NCBI GenBank assembly: GCA_002841495.1
Contig: PGZV01000020.1
Location: forward strand, 1-64,000
DNA: 64,000 nt
Source of the DNA: Firmicutes bacterium HGW-Firmicutes-2
GTDB lineage: Bacteria; Bacillota; Clostridia; Lachnospirales; Vallitaleaceae
Reading direction: 5' to 3'
Both the position numbers and the translations under genes were made by a program. Shown here piece after piece: positions 36,624 through 46,514 of this stretch (its first letter is position 1; each line of letters opens with the position of its first letter). A model generated the notes under the pieces. It made no database searches and had not been told where the DNA came from. It saw only the letters and a list, made by a program, of their open reading frames with translations.

Positions 36624-38069
36624 ATGGAGAATCAAAATGTATTATTTACCATTTTTGGTGGGACAGGTGATTTGACGTATTACAAACTGATACCTGCGTT
36701 TTATCAACTATTCCTAGGTGGTCGTTTACTAAATGATATGACCATTATCGTACTTGGAAGAAAAGATAAAGATACCACAACATATAGGGATGAAGTTAGA
36801 GAAATTCTCATGAAGAAGATTTCTAACTTTAATGAAAATATATTTGTAGCGTTTAGTGCTAAGCTTCATTACTATAAGATGAATTTTGAAAAACCGGAAG
36901 CATATGAAGGATTAAATACCTTTATGGAGAGTAAAAATTGCCCCAATCGAATTTTTTATTTAGCGACTGCCCCTAAGTTTTTCCCTTTTATATCGGAACA
37001 ACTTAAGGACAATAAACTTCTAGACATTGAAGGCTATGCAAGAGCAGTTTTTGAAAAACCTTTTGGATATGACCTTGAATCAGCGGAAGAAATCAATGCA
37101 ACCATATCGGATATCTTTGGAGAGGACCATATTTTTAGAATTGACCATTATCTTGGAAAAGAGATGATTCAAAACATTAACACTGTTCGATTCTCAAATC
37201 AAATATTTAGTGCCATATGGAATAAAGAGTCTATAGACAATATTCAGATTACGGTTAAAGAAAAAGATGGCGTAAAAGACAGAGGTGGCTATTATGACCA
37301 CGCCGGCGCATTAAGAGACATGGTGCAGAACCACTTATTGCAGATATTAGCTCTCGTAGCTATGGAACCACCAAAGAGTCTTAACAATCACGGTATTAGA
37401 GAAGAGAAAGTTAAGGTTCTTCAGAATTTGAGTATTGAAACGGAACTGGAAAGCCATACCAATCTAATTTTCGGTCAGTATGAAGGGTATAGAGACGAAG
37501 TTAAGGTCGATCCCAATTCAAATACTGAGACTTTTGTTGCCATGAAATGCTTTGTAAAAAGTCCGAGATGGGAAGGGGTTCCTTTTTACCTAAGGACAGG
37601 AAAAGGTCTTGATGGTGGTGAAGCTAAGATTGTTATAGAGTTTAAAGTAGATGGATCAAGTACACCCCTTAATGCTGAGAAAATACCTAACTTACTGATT
37701 ATAAAAATACAACCGGACGAAGGCGTATATTTACGCATTAATACAAAAGAACCACGTAGTGAAAGCAATTTAATGTCCGTCAACCTAAGTTATTGTCAGT
37801 CTTGTGATATTTTTTACAAATCGCCGGATGCCTATGAAAGGTTGTTATTAGACATATTAAATGGTGATACGGCTATGTTTACAGGATGGGAAGAAGTGAA
37901 GAGTGCTTGGGAATTGATTTCAGAAGTTGTAAAAAAATGTCCGGACAAATCAAAATACCTAGATACCTATCCTATAGGTTCAGATGGACCGGCTTCTGCT
38001 CATAGAATGATTAAAATGGATGGTAGACATTGGTGGCGACTGGATGATCTGAATAATGATTCTGAGTAA
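36624..38069 (+). CDS. zwf: Glucose-6-phosphate 1-dehydrogenase
   Basis: 481 aa, typical length. N-terminal FGGTGDLTYYKLIPAFY (about 11-27) is the coenzyme fold. RIDHYLGKEM (about 173-182) is the substrate-binding and catalytic block with the essential His/Lys. The C-terminal domain is complete. The usual L after GDL is changed (TYYKL rather than AxRKL), so coenzyme preference may differ. GTG-AGTG spacing to gnd implies co-transcription. Confidence 0.9.
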   Translation: MENQNVLFTIFGGTGDLTYYKLIPAFYQLFLGGRLLNDMTIIVLGRKDKDTTTYRDEVREILMKKISNFNENIFVAFSAKLHYYKMNFEKPEAYEGLNTFMESKNCPNRIFYLATAPKFFPFISEQLKDNKLLDIEGYARAVFEKPFGYDLESAEEINATISDIFGEDHIFRIDHYLGKEMIQNINTVRFSNQIFSAIWNKESIDNIQITVKEKDGVKDRGGYYDHAGALRDMVQNHLLQILALVAMEPPKSLNNHGIREEKVKVLQNLSIETELESHTNLIFGQYEGYRDEVKVDPNSNTETFVAMKCFVKSPRWEGVPFYLRTGKGLDGGEAKIVIEFKVDGSSTPLNAEKIPNLLIIKIQPDEGVYLRINTKEPRSESNLMSVNLSYCQSCDIFYKSPDAYERLLLDILNGDTAMFTGWEEVKSAWELISEVVKKCPDKSKYLDTYPIGSDGPASAHRMIKMDGRHWWRLDDLNNDSE

Positions 38070-38095
38070 ATATTTTGAATAAGATTGGAGATAAT

Positions 38096-38713
38096 ATGAA
38101 GATATATGATGTATCCATGATCATTGAACCGGATATCATGGTTTATAAGAATTATGAAAGTAAAAAGCCGATCTTTACCAATGCTTCGAATTTTGATACT
38201 GGAAGTCACTATGAAACAGATCTTAAAATGAATCTTCATACAGGTACCCATATTGATGCGCCTCTACACATGATTAGAGATGGCCTTACTATGGAACATT
38301 TTGATTTGAGTCGCTTTATCACAAAAGTCAGAGTGCTTGATTTGACGCATGTAATAGGTATGATATCATCGATGGATTTGAAAGATAAGGAAGTTGAAAA
38401 AGGTGAGTTTCTCCTGTTTAAGACGAGAAATTCATATGAGGAGCACTTTAACAATCAATTCATATCCTTATCGGAAGAGGGTGCAACTTATTTGGCGGAA
38501 CTTGGCATCCTTGGCGTAGGAACAGATGGATTGGGCATAGAACGGGATCAACCGGAACATGGAACACATAAAAGACTTTTTAATGCGGATATTATGATTA
38601 TTGAGGGTCTTAGACTAAAGCACATTGAAGAAGGTCGCTATGATATGATAGCCTTGCCCCTTAAGATAGCTGATGTTGAGGCTTCTCCCGCTAGAGTCGT
38701 TCTAATGAAGTGA
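38096..38713 (+). CDS. Cyclase-family (kynurenine formamidase-like) hydrolase
   Basis: About 205 aa. The metal-binding HTGTHIDAPLH (about 43-53) is the HxGTHxDxPxH signature. SxEGATYLAELGILGVGTD and the C-terminal LPLKIADVEASPARVVL also fit. The substrate is some amide or lactam; kynurenine is not assured as no tryptophan-catabolic neighbour exists. ATG 38096 behind GGAGATA is preferred. Probably the third gene of the zwf operon, followed by a terminator. Confidence 0.8.
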   Translation: MKIYDVSMIIEPDIMVYKNYESKKPIFTNASNFDTGSHYETDLKMNLHTGTHIDAPLHMIRDGLTMEHFDLSRFITKVRVLDLTHVIGMISSMDLKDKEVEKGEFLLFKTRNSYEEHFNNQFISLSEEGATYLAELGILGVGTDGLGIERDQPEHGTHKRLFNADIMIIEGLRLKHIEEGRYDMIALPLKIADVEASPARVVLMK

Positions 38714-38723
38714 AAAATAAAGA

Positions 38724-38764
38724 GCATCAGGTTTGCAATTATTTTGCGAGTCGGATGTTTTTTT
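38724..38764 (+). terminator. Probable intrinsic terminator
   Basis: CATC..GGTTTGCAA and TTGCGAGTCGGATG form an imperfect stem followed by seven T residues. Confidence 0.6.
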
Positions 38765-38973
38765 ATTTAATGAAGAAGGTAAAGCGTCAACTAGAAAGTT
38801 GACTTTCCATTAAACAAAGTTGAGTTTAACGCAATGGTAACCAATGTTACTGATTGGTAAGTCTACTTGGTATATAATGCATATATCGTAAAGCAATAAA
38901 ATGGATACGTCCTGACTGGATGTCAGGCACAATTAACCCAAAATATATTGTGGTAGAAAGAAGGCGATTTAAT

Positions 38974-40218
38974 ATGAATACTTATTTTGATATAAAAGAT
39001 ACAGTTTACAACATAACGTGTAAATATGAAGAAGCTATAGCACTACTTGTAGCTGTTGGCATCGATCAGATGAAAGATGTTGCCCAAAGAGAAACCATCG
39101 GAAAAACCATTAGCCTCGAGATGGTATTACAACTTAAAGAAATAGATGTTCAAACATTTGAAGAACGATTGGTTGAAACCATAGAAGAAAATAGTGAAAA
39201 TGTTGATCAAGGTCTACGTATTAAAGTGAAAAAAGAAAATCCTAAGATAAAAGTTGAAGGTGTTTTGCCATGTCCAGTAAAAATACCTTTGCTAGAGGGG
39301 TTCGAAAACTGGCTACAAACCCAAGAGAATCAATGGGTTAAGGACCTGGATTATAACTTTAAGGCAGCGTCAATGGGTGTTGACTGGCTTAAGGAAGCTT
39401 TGGTGACATCCACTTCAGCTGACACCCTATCGGACTTGTTTATTTCTGCTGGATTTGACCTATTTTTTGATCGAAATTTAATCGGTAAACATAGAACACA
39501 AAAAGCTTTTAAAGATTATTCATCCATTAAAACCTACAATCAAGACTTTGATCATGACGGACTGAGGCTAAAAGATCCGGCAGGCCATTATGCAATGCTG
39601 GGCGTTGTGCCGGCTATATTCTTGGTGAATATATCGGAGCTGGGCGCTAGAAAAGCACCGACTTCGTGGAAAGAGCTGCTAGAGCCTGAATATGAGAACT
39701 CAGTCTCTTTACCAATTGGAGATTTTGATCTCTTTAATGCTATATTGTTGAACATATACAAGAATTATGGTGAAACAGGTATACAAAAACTGGGAAAATC
39801 ATTATTAAAAAGTATGCATCCATCAGAAATGGTGAAATCTCATATTAAAAAAAACAATCGACCGGCTATTACCATTATGCCTTATTTTTTCACGAAAATG
39901 ACGAAGGCAGGTGGACCGATGGAAGCAGTATGGCCAAGTGATGGTGCGATTATCAGTCCGATTTTTATGCTTTCTAAGACCAGTAAACAAAAAGAACTTC
40001 AACCGATTATTGATTTTTTCACATCCAAAGAGGTAGGAGAAATCCTCTCACATCAAGGTAGATTTCCAAGTGTACATCCTGAGGTGGATAATAGGGTACC
40101 AAAAACCAACCCATATATGTGGCTTGGTTGGGACTTTATCAATGACAATGACATTGGAGAACTTATCAAAAAACTAGAGCAACTTTTTGATAGTAACAGC
40201 GGTAGGAGGCAAATATGA
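38974..40218 (+). CDS. Cytoplasmic solute-binding-type protein with N-terminal DUF1858-like domain
   Basis: About 414 aa. Residues 1-70 (ITCKYEEAIALLVAVGI...TISLEMVLQLKEIDVQTFEERLVE) resemble DUF1858. The remainder looks like an iron-type periplasmic binding protein (PVKIPLLEGFENWL, VPAIFLVNISELGARKAPTSWKELLEP, IGDFDLFNAIL, VWPSDGAIISPIFML). There is no signal peptide or lipobox, so it should stay inside the cell. It overlaps the next gene by 4 nt. The ligand is unknown. ATG 38974 with AGAAGGCG is used. A CCAAT-7-ATTGG repeat and TATAAT (38873) lie upstream. Confidence 0.6.
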   Translation: MNTYFDIKDTVYNITCKYEEAIALLVAVGIDQMKDVAQRETIGKTISLEMVLQLKEIDVQTFEERLVETIEENSENVDQGLRIKVKKENPKIKVEGVLPCPVKIPLLEGFENWLQTQENQWVKDLDYNFKAASMGVDWLKEALVTSTSADTLSDLFISAGFDLFFDRNLIGKHRTQKAFKDYSSIKTYNQDFDHDGLRLKDPAGHYAMLGVVPAIFLVNISELGARKAPTSWKELLEPEYENSVSLPIGDFDLFNAILLNIYKNYGETGIQKLGKSLLKSMHPSEMVKSHIKKNNRPAITIMPYFFTKMTKAGGPMEAVWPSDGAIISPIFMLSKTSKQKELQPIIDFFTSKEVGEILSHQGRFPSVHPEVDNRVPKTNPYMWLGWDFINDNDIGELIKKLEQLFDSNSGRRQI

Positions 40219-40919
40219 ATCTAGTAACCATATCCGGGCCACCATCATCAGGAAAGACTTCAATCATACTAAAAACAATACAAGCGGTTCAAAATCGGGG
40301 TCTAAAAGTAGGTGTCGTAAAGTTTGACTGTCTCTATACCGATGATGATCTACTGTATGAAAAGGCAGGCGTTCCTGTCAAAAAAGGGTTATCCGGAGCT
40401 TTGTGTCCGGACCATTTTTTTGTTAGTAATATTGAAGAAGTTGTTCAATGGGGCAGAGGACAAGCATTAGATTTACTGATTACAGAAAGTGCTGGCCTTT
40501 GTAATCGGTGCTCCCCTTATATTAAAGAAATTCAAGCGATTTGTGTTATTGACAACTTAAGTGGTATTAATACACCTAAGAAAATAGGACCCATGTTAAA
40601 ATCAGCAGATATTGTTGTGATTACAAAGGGGGATATTGTTTCTCAAGCAGAACGAGAAGTCTTTGCGTCAAAAGTCAGCTCAGTGAATCCACAAGCTATA
40701 GTCATGCATATAAACGGATTAACAGGTCAGGGCGCTTATGAATTGAGTACATTGTTATATGATGAAAGAGAAGATGTGCTAACGGTAAAGGGTAAAGAAT
40801 TAAAGTTTTCTATGCCATCTGCATTATGCTCCTATTGTTTAGGAGAAACACGTATTGGTGATGATTATCAACTGGGTAATGTAAGAAAAATGGAATTGGG
40901 TGAAAAAAATGATAGATGA
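40215..40919 (+). CDS. G3E/HypB-CooC-like GTPase
   Basis: 234 aa. P-loop GPPSSGKTS (about 7-15), a DxxxxD-type region, TESAGLCNRCSPYI (about 96-109, Walker B plus CxxC) and the guanine-specificity motif TKGD (about 140-143). The C-terminus has CSYC (about 210-213). Cys pairs in a GTPase suggest metal or Fe-S handling, as in HypB/UreG/CobW metallochaperones. Overlapping its neighbours on both sides, it must act with them. Confidence 0.65.
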   Translation: MNLVTISGPPSSGKTSIILKTIQAVQNRGLKVGVVKFDCLYTDDDLLYEKAGVPVKKGLSGALCPDHFFVSNIEEVVQWGRGQALDLLITESAGLCNRCSPYIKEIQAICVIDNLSGINTPKKIGPMLKSADIVVITKGDIVSQAEREVFASKVSSVNPQAIVMHINGLTGQGAYELSTLLYDEREDVLTVKGKELKFSMPSALCSYCLGETRIGDDYQLGNVRKMELGEKNDR

Positions 40920-41931
40920 TAAAAAACTTAAAAATATGACCTTAGAAGATCTTTTTCTACGCTATCCTTATGTAGTTACTTATTTTGATAATAATAAGTT
41001 GGATGTTGAGGGATTTGGAACGATGACCTTCGAGGATTATTTGAGTCAATTTGATGAGGACTATGTTGAAACATGGGCAATGGATAAAGATAAGATTGAG
41101 AAGGACCTTTTGGCCTACATCCTACAAATGCATAGTTTTTTGGGTTTAAAAGAAGAACAATCCGTTGAATCCATAACAATTTTACCTGGACAGGATAAAT
41201 CTGGACAAAAAGAAGCGTTTGAAGCCATCACCATTAGAAGCGGTGACATCGTATCGATTGTCGGACCGACAGGATCCGGTAAAAGTAGATTACTTGCAGA
41301 CATCGAATGGACGGCCAACTATGATACACCCACCAAAAGAGGTGTGTGGATTAACGGCGCAGTGGCAGATACCAAATGGCGGTTTTCTTCAAGTAATAAG
41401 TTGGTGGCACAATTATCACAGAATATGAATTTTGTCATGGACTTAACGGTAGAAGAATTCCTGGAACTCCATGCAAAAAGTCGTATGGTAGAAAATGTGG
41501 ATCAAGTCATTAACACCATATTGGAATCGGCCAATCAGCTAGCAGGAGAACAGTTTTTGAGAACAACGCCAGTTACTGCTCTAAGTGGCGGGCAATCAAG
41601 AGCCTTAATGATAGCAGATACAGCCATACTCAGTACGTCGCCGATTGTCTTGATTGATGAAATTGAAAACGCAGGTATTGATCGAAAAAAAGCGCTAAAA
41701 CTCCTTGTAAGCAGTGAAAAAATCGTTCTCATAGCGACCCATGATCCTACATTGGCATTGATGGCGGATCAAAGAATTATCATAAAAAACGGTGGTATTC
41801 ACAAAATATTATCAACAGATAAAGATGAGAAAACAATCTTATCCGAGCTTGAAAAGCTAGATAAGATTGTTGGGAACTTAAGACATAACCTTAGAATGGG
41901 TAATCGAATTGACCCAACCATGTTTGTATAG
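40909..41931 (+). CDS. ABC-type ATPase with N-terminal DUF1858-like domain
   Basis: About 340 aa. Residues 1-60 (LEDLFLRYPYVVTYFDNNKLDVEGFGTMTFEDYLSQF core) resemble DUF1858. The ATPase has Walker A GPTGSGKS (about 120), signature ALSGGQSRA (about 222), Walker B SPIVLIDEIENAG (about 243) and switch His in IATHDP. No permease gene adjoins. ATG 40909 (GGGTG upstream) overlaps the GTPase end by 11 nt. Confidence 0.75.
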   Translation: MIDDKKLKNMTLEDLFLRYPYVVTYFDNNKLDVEGFGTMTFEDYLSQFDEDYVETWAMDKDKIEKDLLAYILQMHSFLGLKEEQSVESITILPGQDKSGQKEAFEAITIRSGDIVSIVGPTGSGKSRLLADIEWTANYDTPTKRGVWINGAVADTKWRFSSSNKLVAQLSQNMNFVMDLTVEEFLELHAKSRMVENVDQVINTILESANQLAGEQFLRTTPVTALSGGQSRALMIADTAILSTSPIVLIDEIENAGIDRKKALKLLVSSEKIVLIATHDPTLALMADQRIIIKNGGIHKILSTDKDEKTILSELEKLDKIVGNLRHNLRMGNRIDPTMFV

Positions 41932-42039
41932 ATAGACACATGAATGACAAAGAAGAAGTTTATACTATTTTATGTAGGCTTGTCTTCTTGTTTATGTTGG
42001 TCGGTAACATAAGATACCGATTAATCATTATAAGTAGGT

Positions 42040-42074
42040 TATAATTTTATCATAGTTAATCTTGATAGATTAAC
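42040..42074 (+). promoter_or_regulatory. hcp promoter -10 and palindromic operator
   Basis: TATAAT (42040-42045) is followed by the perfect inverted repeat GTTAATC-TTGATA-GATTAAC (42055-42074) over the presumed start of transcription. The position suits a repressor. The factor is not identified; hcp genes are often governed by Crp/Fnr-type nitrosative-stress regulators. Confidence 0.55.
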
Positions 42075-42135
42075 GAATCAGCCGGTTAAGATGAAACAAT
42101 CGGCAATAATAAATCAATTATATGGAGGTATTCTA

Positions 42136-43758
42136 ATGAGTATGTTTTGTTATCAATGTCAAGAAGCAGCACAAGGAACCGGGTGTGAAGTTATAGGTAT
42201 CTGTGGTAAAGATGAAGAAGTGTCAAATCTTCAGGACCTTTTAATCTATTCAACAAAAGGGATTGCAGATATTGTTGTTAAAGGTGAACTCGATGTTGCA
42301 AGCCTTGGAAAAACCAATGAGATTGTATTGGATAGTTTGTTTAAAACCATTACCAATGCAAACTTTGATCCTGAAGCGATACGAGCACAAATTAGACAGA
42401 ATCTAGAAATCAGAGATGAATTAAGAAATGTTGTAGAAGCGGATTTTCATGATGCAGCGACGTTTACAATTTCGACGGATGCATCCATGGATGCCAAATC
42501 TGTTTCGGTAGGTGTTTTATCTACTGAGAATGAAGATGTAAGATCTCTAAGAGAATTAATTATCTATGGATTGAAAGGGTATGCAGCTTATGCTCAACAT
42601 GCTTTAAACTTAGGAAAAGAAGATGTTGATCTTTATGCATTTACATATGAGGCTCTAGCGGCTACTTTGGATGATAGCTTAACGGCGGATGCGTTGGTGG
42701 CACTAACAATGAAAACAGGAGAATATGGTGTTAAAGCAATGGCTCTTCTAGATGAAGCCAATACAACTGCTTATGGTAACCCTGAATTATCCAAAGTCAA
42801 CATTGGTGTTAAAAATAATCCAGCGATTTTAATTTCCGGTCATGATTTAAATGATATGGAGATGCTACTTGAACAAACCAAAGGCACCGGCGTAGACGTT
42901 TACACTCATAGTGAGATGTTACCTGCTAACTATTATCCAAAATTTAAAGCCTATGAGAATTTAGTTGGTAATTATGGTAATGCTTGGTGGAAACAAAAAG
43001 AAGAGTTTGCGTCCTTTAATGGTCCAATCTTGTTTACGACCAACTGTATCGTACCACCTAAAGGTGATACGGTTAAGAGAATCTTTACAACTGGTGCTGC
43101 TGGTTTCCCAGGTTCGACACATATTCTAACAGATGAAAACGGTCAAAAAGACTTCTCACAAATCATCGAAATGGCAAAGACGTTACCATCACCTACAGAA
43201 ATTGAAACAGGAGAAATCGTTGGTGGGTTTGCCCATGCACAAGTCTTTGCCCTTGCAGATAAAGTTGTAGATGCAGTCAAATCAGGCGCAATTAAAAAAT
43301 TCTTTGTTATGGCAGGTTGTGATGGCCGTATGAAAGACCGTGACTACTATACAGAGTTTGCTAATGAGCTACCAAAAGATACGGTAATTCTTACCGCTGG
43401 ATGTGCAAAATATAGATACAACAAATTACCACTTGGTGATATCGGTGGTATACCAAGAGTATTAGATGCCGGTCAGTGTAATGACTCATATTCACTTGCG
43501 GTCATAGCTCTAAAACTTAAAGAGATTTTTGAACTTAACGATATCAACGAACTACCGATAGCTTATAACATTGCTTGGTATGAGCAAAAAGCAGTAATCG
43601 TATTATTAGCACTCTTATCACTAGGGGTCAAAAACATTCACTTAGGTCCTACATTACCGGCTTTTCTTTCTCCTAATGTTGCGAAAGTTCTTATTGATAC
43701 ATTCGGCATAGCAGGAATTGGAACCGTTGATGAAGATATCAAATTATTTATGGCATAG
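42136..43758 (+). CDS. hcp: Hydroxylamine reductase (hybrid-cluster protein)
   Basis: About 540 aa. N-terminal cysteines in [19 protein letters not shown] (about 4-22, CX2CX8CX5C) bind the [4Fe-4S] cluster. The hybrid cluster ligands are in the second half: H and E in [16 protein letters not shown] in [10 protein letters not shown] in [11 protein letters not shown] in TAGCAKYR, C in [11 protein letters not shown] and E near the end (AWYEQKAV). Complete set, so active. It reduces hydroxylamine or nitric oxide in nitrosative stress. ATG 42136 follows GGAGGT. Monocistronic. Confidence 0.93.
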   Translation: MSMFCYQCQEAAQGTGCEVIGICGKDEEVSNLQDLLIYSTKGIADIVVKGELDVASLGKTNEIVLDSLFKTITNANFDPEAIRAQIRQNLEIRDELRNVVEADFHDAATFTISTDASMDAKSVSVGVLSTENEDVRSLRELIIYGLKGYAAYAQHALNLGKEDVDLYAFTYEALAATLDDSLTADALVALTMKTGEYGVKAMALLDEANTTAYGNPELSKVNIGVKNNPAILISGHDLNDMEMLLEQTKGTGVDVYTHSEMLPANYYPKFKAYENLVGNYGNAWWKQKEEFASFNGPILFTTNCIVPPKGDTVKRIFTTGAAGFPGSTHILTDENGQKDFSQIIEMAKTLPSPTEIETGEIVGGFAHAQVFALADKVVDAVKSGAIKKFFVMAGCDGRMKDRDYYTEFANELPKDTVILTAGCAKYRYNKLPLGDIGGIPRVLDAGQCNDSYSLAVIALKLKEIFELNDINELPIAYNIAWYEQKAVIVLLALLSLGVKNIHLGPTLPAFLSPNVAKVLIDTFGIAGIGTVDEDIKLFMA

Positions 43759-43790
43759 AATCACTTAAGTATAGAATTATTCACTATAAA

Positions 43791-43847
43791 AATAATAACA
43801 GCGCCAATTCAGTTTTAATTGAATTGGCGCTGTTATTATTTTTACTA
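43791..43847. terminator. Bidirectional intrinsic terminator hcp/plsC
   Basis: AATAACAGCGCCAATTCA and its exact complement around an 8-nt loop, with A and T runs on the two sides. It serves hcp and the convergent plsC. Confidence 0.93.
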
Positions 43848-43863
43848 TATTAAGATAGATCAA

Positions 43864-44580
43864 TTACTGTAAATGTATGATGGGTGCCATAATAATATTA
43901 CGAACAGTCTCAGACAGATTGTCTTGTTCTTCTTTACTTAACTGATTGGGATAAATTGGATCATGAACGAGGATACGGACATGGTCTTTTGTTATGGCTT
44001 TTTTTGCTTCATACATTTTAAAAGAGCCGTCTATGGTTATGGGAACGATAGGGACACCGGCTTTAATACCAAGCTTAAGACTGCCTTTCTTAAAATCACC
44101 CATGGTGTAATTTTTTGATCGTGTACCTTCAGGGAAGATGACCAATGTTTTACCGTTTTTTAAATCCTCAACACCTTGTAATATAACTTTCAACGATTGC
44201 TTTAAATTACCACGATCTAAGAAAAGACAACCCATTACACGCATCCAGTGACTTATAAGCGGTACTTTTGACAATTCGATTTTTGCTACATAAGCTTTAG
44301 GTTTTGGTAGATATCCAAGTAATAAAGGAATATCATAGTAGCTTTGGTGATTGCTAACATAGAGAACATTGCCTTCAGGTAGCTTTTGGAGATCCACCAA
44401 TTCGACATTACTTGACGAGAGAGCGACCATTAGACGACCCCATGATGCTGTCATCTTATGAAGATAGTCGTATTGAACTTGTTTGCCGAAAAGACCAATT
44501 AAGAGATACCATAGGTAAGCAAATCCGGAAAGAAGAAGATATGAAACCAGTACAAAATAAAAAAAGTAAGTTCTAATCAT
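43864..44580 (-). CDS. plsC: 1-acyl-sn-glycerol-3-phosphate acyltransferase
   Basis: About 238 aa. Block I NHQSYYDIPLL (HxxxxD variant NHQSxxD), block II around LDRGNLKQSLK and block III FPEGTRS are the PlsC signatures. An N-terminal membrane helix (about 5-28) anchors it. It makes phosphatidic acid for phospholipids. ATG at 44580 behind GGAGG is preferred to TTG at 44592. 20 nt downstream of the GGDEF gene, probably co-transcribed. Confidence 0.88.
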   Translation of the reverse strand: MIRTYFFYFVLVSYLLLSGFAYLWYLLIGLFGKQVQYDYLHKMTASWGRLMVALSSSNVELVDLQKLPEGNVLYVSNHQSYYDIPLLLGYLPKPKAYVAKIELSKVPLISHWMRVMGCLFLDRGNLKQSLKVILQGVEDLKNGKTLVIFPEGTRSKNYTMGDFKKGSLKLGIKAGVPIVPITIDGSFKMYEAKKAITKDHVRILVHDPIYPNQLSKEEQDNLSETVRNIIMAPIIHLQ

Positions 44581-44601
44581 GTTGTCCTCCAATAAAAGTT
44601 A

Positions 44602-45633
44602 TTAAGCATTTGTCTGATGAAGTGACAAATCCATTTCAGCTGCCTTTATGACTTCCGTCAGATTATTATAATCAAAATTTGCCTTTCCGACAAGTAGGGA
44701 CAAGTCACTTTCTTCATATTGAGAAAGTAATGTTTCAAAAGCATTCTGAATACGAAGCAGAAAAATATTAACTTGGCTTATATCCGTATGACTTAATACA
44801 AGTAGAAAAGTATTGCCACTGTACCTAAAACATAAATCATTGGATCTTGAATTGCTTTTCATTAAGTCAGCCAAGGTCTTGATGAACTGATCACCAGCCA
44901 GAGCACCGTTTTTCTCATTGAAAGTTTTGAATTGCTCAAGTTCAATAAGGACTAGGGTATGCTTAATATGTTGATTATGTTGAATATCAAATAAAGCTTG
45001 AAGTTGTTTTAGACCATAGCTTCGGTTATATAAACCTGTTAATTCATCATATATATTTTTTCGATCATACCTTCTCGTGACCTCAAAGTAGTTGAAAGTC
45101 AGCATGACAGCTACGGTTAATAATAATAGTGTAACAACAGCGTATCTTAAAAAAGTAAGTAAATAGCTTGAAAGGCTTCCATAGGTAATCGTGAAGGCTA
45201 ATGGCCACCTGACCTTGATATACATGAGCACAACCGCAAAGATTAGATATAAAATGGGAAGGATGAACTCACGTCTGTATTCTATGAATAAGAATGTGAT
45301 GACTAAAAATAAAATGCTCGAATAGGGCATGGTTTTGAAGGCGTTAGAGGAAGTCATCCATGCTACAGGAAAATAAATAAAATCCAAAAAAAGAATAAAA
45401 AAGATTTTAATGTAGTGGGGATGCTGAGTGATATTTAGAAGTATAAGACAAGTGGTACAAAATATAATGAAAACGATTGAGATGACGGTAGCGAGTGGTT
45501 CATAGCCGGAAAACATGCCCAAAAGCAGAACCACAATACCCAGCAAAGAAAAAGCCACCAGGAGAAAACGAAGGGCAACATACTGAATCTTCTCGCTTTT
45601 TCGATGATCTAAAAAAGAGTAAACCATATTCAT
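44602..45633 (-). CDS. Membrane GGDEF-domain protein with degenerate active site
   Basis: 343 aa. About six membrane helices occupy residues 18-190, then a GGDEF domain begins at DELTGLYNRSYGLKQL (about 200). The active-site loop reads LAGDQF instead of GGDEF: the first Gly is Ala and Glu is Gln. It may therefore be a weak or inactive diguanylate cyclase acting as a GTP sensor, though some AGDEF proteins are active. Confidence 0.8.
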   Translation of the reverse strand: MNMVYSFLDHRKSEKIQYVALRFLLVAFSLLGIVVLLLGMFSGYEPLATVISIVFIIFCTTCLILLNITQHPHYIKIFFILFLDFIYFPVAWMTSSNAFKTMPYSSILFLVITFLFIEYRREFILPILYLIFAVVLMYIKVRWPLAFTITYGSLSSYLLTFLRYAVVTLLLLTVAVMLTFNYFEVTRRYDRKNIYDELTGLYNRSYGLKQLQALFDIQHNQHIKHTLVLIELEQFKTFNEKNGALAGDQFIKTLADLMKSNSRSNDLCFRYSGNTFLLVLSHTDISQVNIFLLRIQNAFETLLSQYEESDLSLLVGKANFDYNNLTEVIKAAEMDLSLHQTNA

Positions 45634-45672
45634 AATATCAAACCCCCTTGTTTCTATCTATTGTTTTGATGA

Positions 45673-45687
45673 TCAAAACTAAGTTTC
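45673..45687. repeat. Possible fragment of the palindromic repeat element
   Basis: TCAAAACTAAGTTTC is identical over 15 nt to 25806-25820 of the 89-bp element, with looser similarity after it. Too short to be sure. Confidence 0.3.
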
Positions 45688-45780
45688 TCTAAATTCATTA
45701 TATCATACTATAAAAAAGGTGCATATCTCTATTGATTTATAGAAAAATGAAAACTTGTTGGCTATTATGTATGATTTTAG

Positions 45781-46494
45781 ATGTTAGGAACTTATGTAAA
45801 TGCGGGCGTCATATTAATAGGTAGCATAATAGGAATCTTAGTAAAAAATGGGCTTAAAGATCGATATAAATGGATCGTTATGCATGGTGTAGGTTTATCC
45901 GTTTTGTTTATTGGTATAACAACAACGTTAAATGGTATGATGAATGGCGGAGAACCCATATTGTTTATTATCAGCCTTGTACTGGGTGGTATCTTTGGGG
46001 AGTGGGTCAACATTGAGAAAAGACTAGAGCAACTGGGTCTTTTTCTACAAAGCAAAGTCGGTAATGGGGAGCATAATATTGCTCAAGGATTTGTAACGGC
46101 TAGTCTTTTATTTTGTGTTGGAACGATGGCGATATTGGGATCACTTGAGAGTGGACTTAGGGGCAATCATGATATGTTATATGCCAAATCCGTACTTGAC
46201 GGTGTTACTTCTATTATATTAACGTCTTCTCTTGGTATTGGTGTTATTTTTTCGGCCTTCTCTGTATTACTTTATCAAGGCGCGATTGTTCTATTTGCAT
46301 CTCGACTTGAGTCAGTATTAACTGCAGAAGTGATCCGAGAGATTTCTATCATTGGGGGTATATTGATTTTTAGCTTGGGGTTAAGTCTGTTGGAAATAAA
46401 GAAAGTTAAAACAGCCAACTTACTACCTGCAATTCTAATACCACCAATCTATTTCATGGTCATCCTGCCTTTGATTGAGATGCTGTATCAATAG
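45781..46494 (+). CDS. DUF554 family membrane protein
   Basis: 237 aa, six to seven membrane helices, opening with LGTYVNAGVILIGSIIGILVKNGL, the family hallmark. Function unknown. The ribosome site is weak. It is divergent from the GGDEF gene and ends at a terminator shared with the convergent gene. Confidence 0.8.
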   Translation: MLGTYVNAGVILIGSIIGILVKNGLKDRYKWIVMHGVGLSVLFIGITTTLNGMMNGGEPILFIISLVLGGIFGEWVNIEKRLEQLGLFLQSKVGNGEHNIAQGFVTASLLFCVGTMAILGSLESGLRGNHDMLYAKSVLDGVTSIILTSSLGIGVIFSAFSVLLYQGAIVLFASRLESVLTAEVIREISIIGGILIFSLGLSLLEIKKVKTANLLPAILIPPIYFMVILPLIEMLYQ

Positions 46495-46514
46495 TTTTAA
46501 TGTAAAACCTATTA

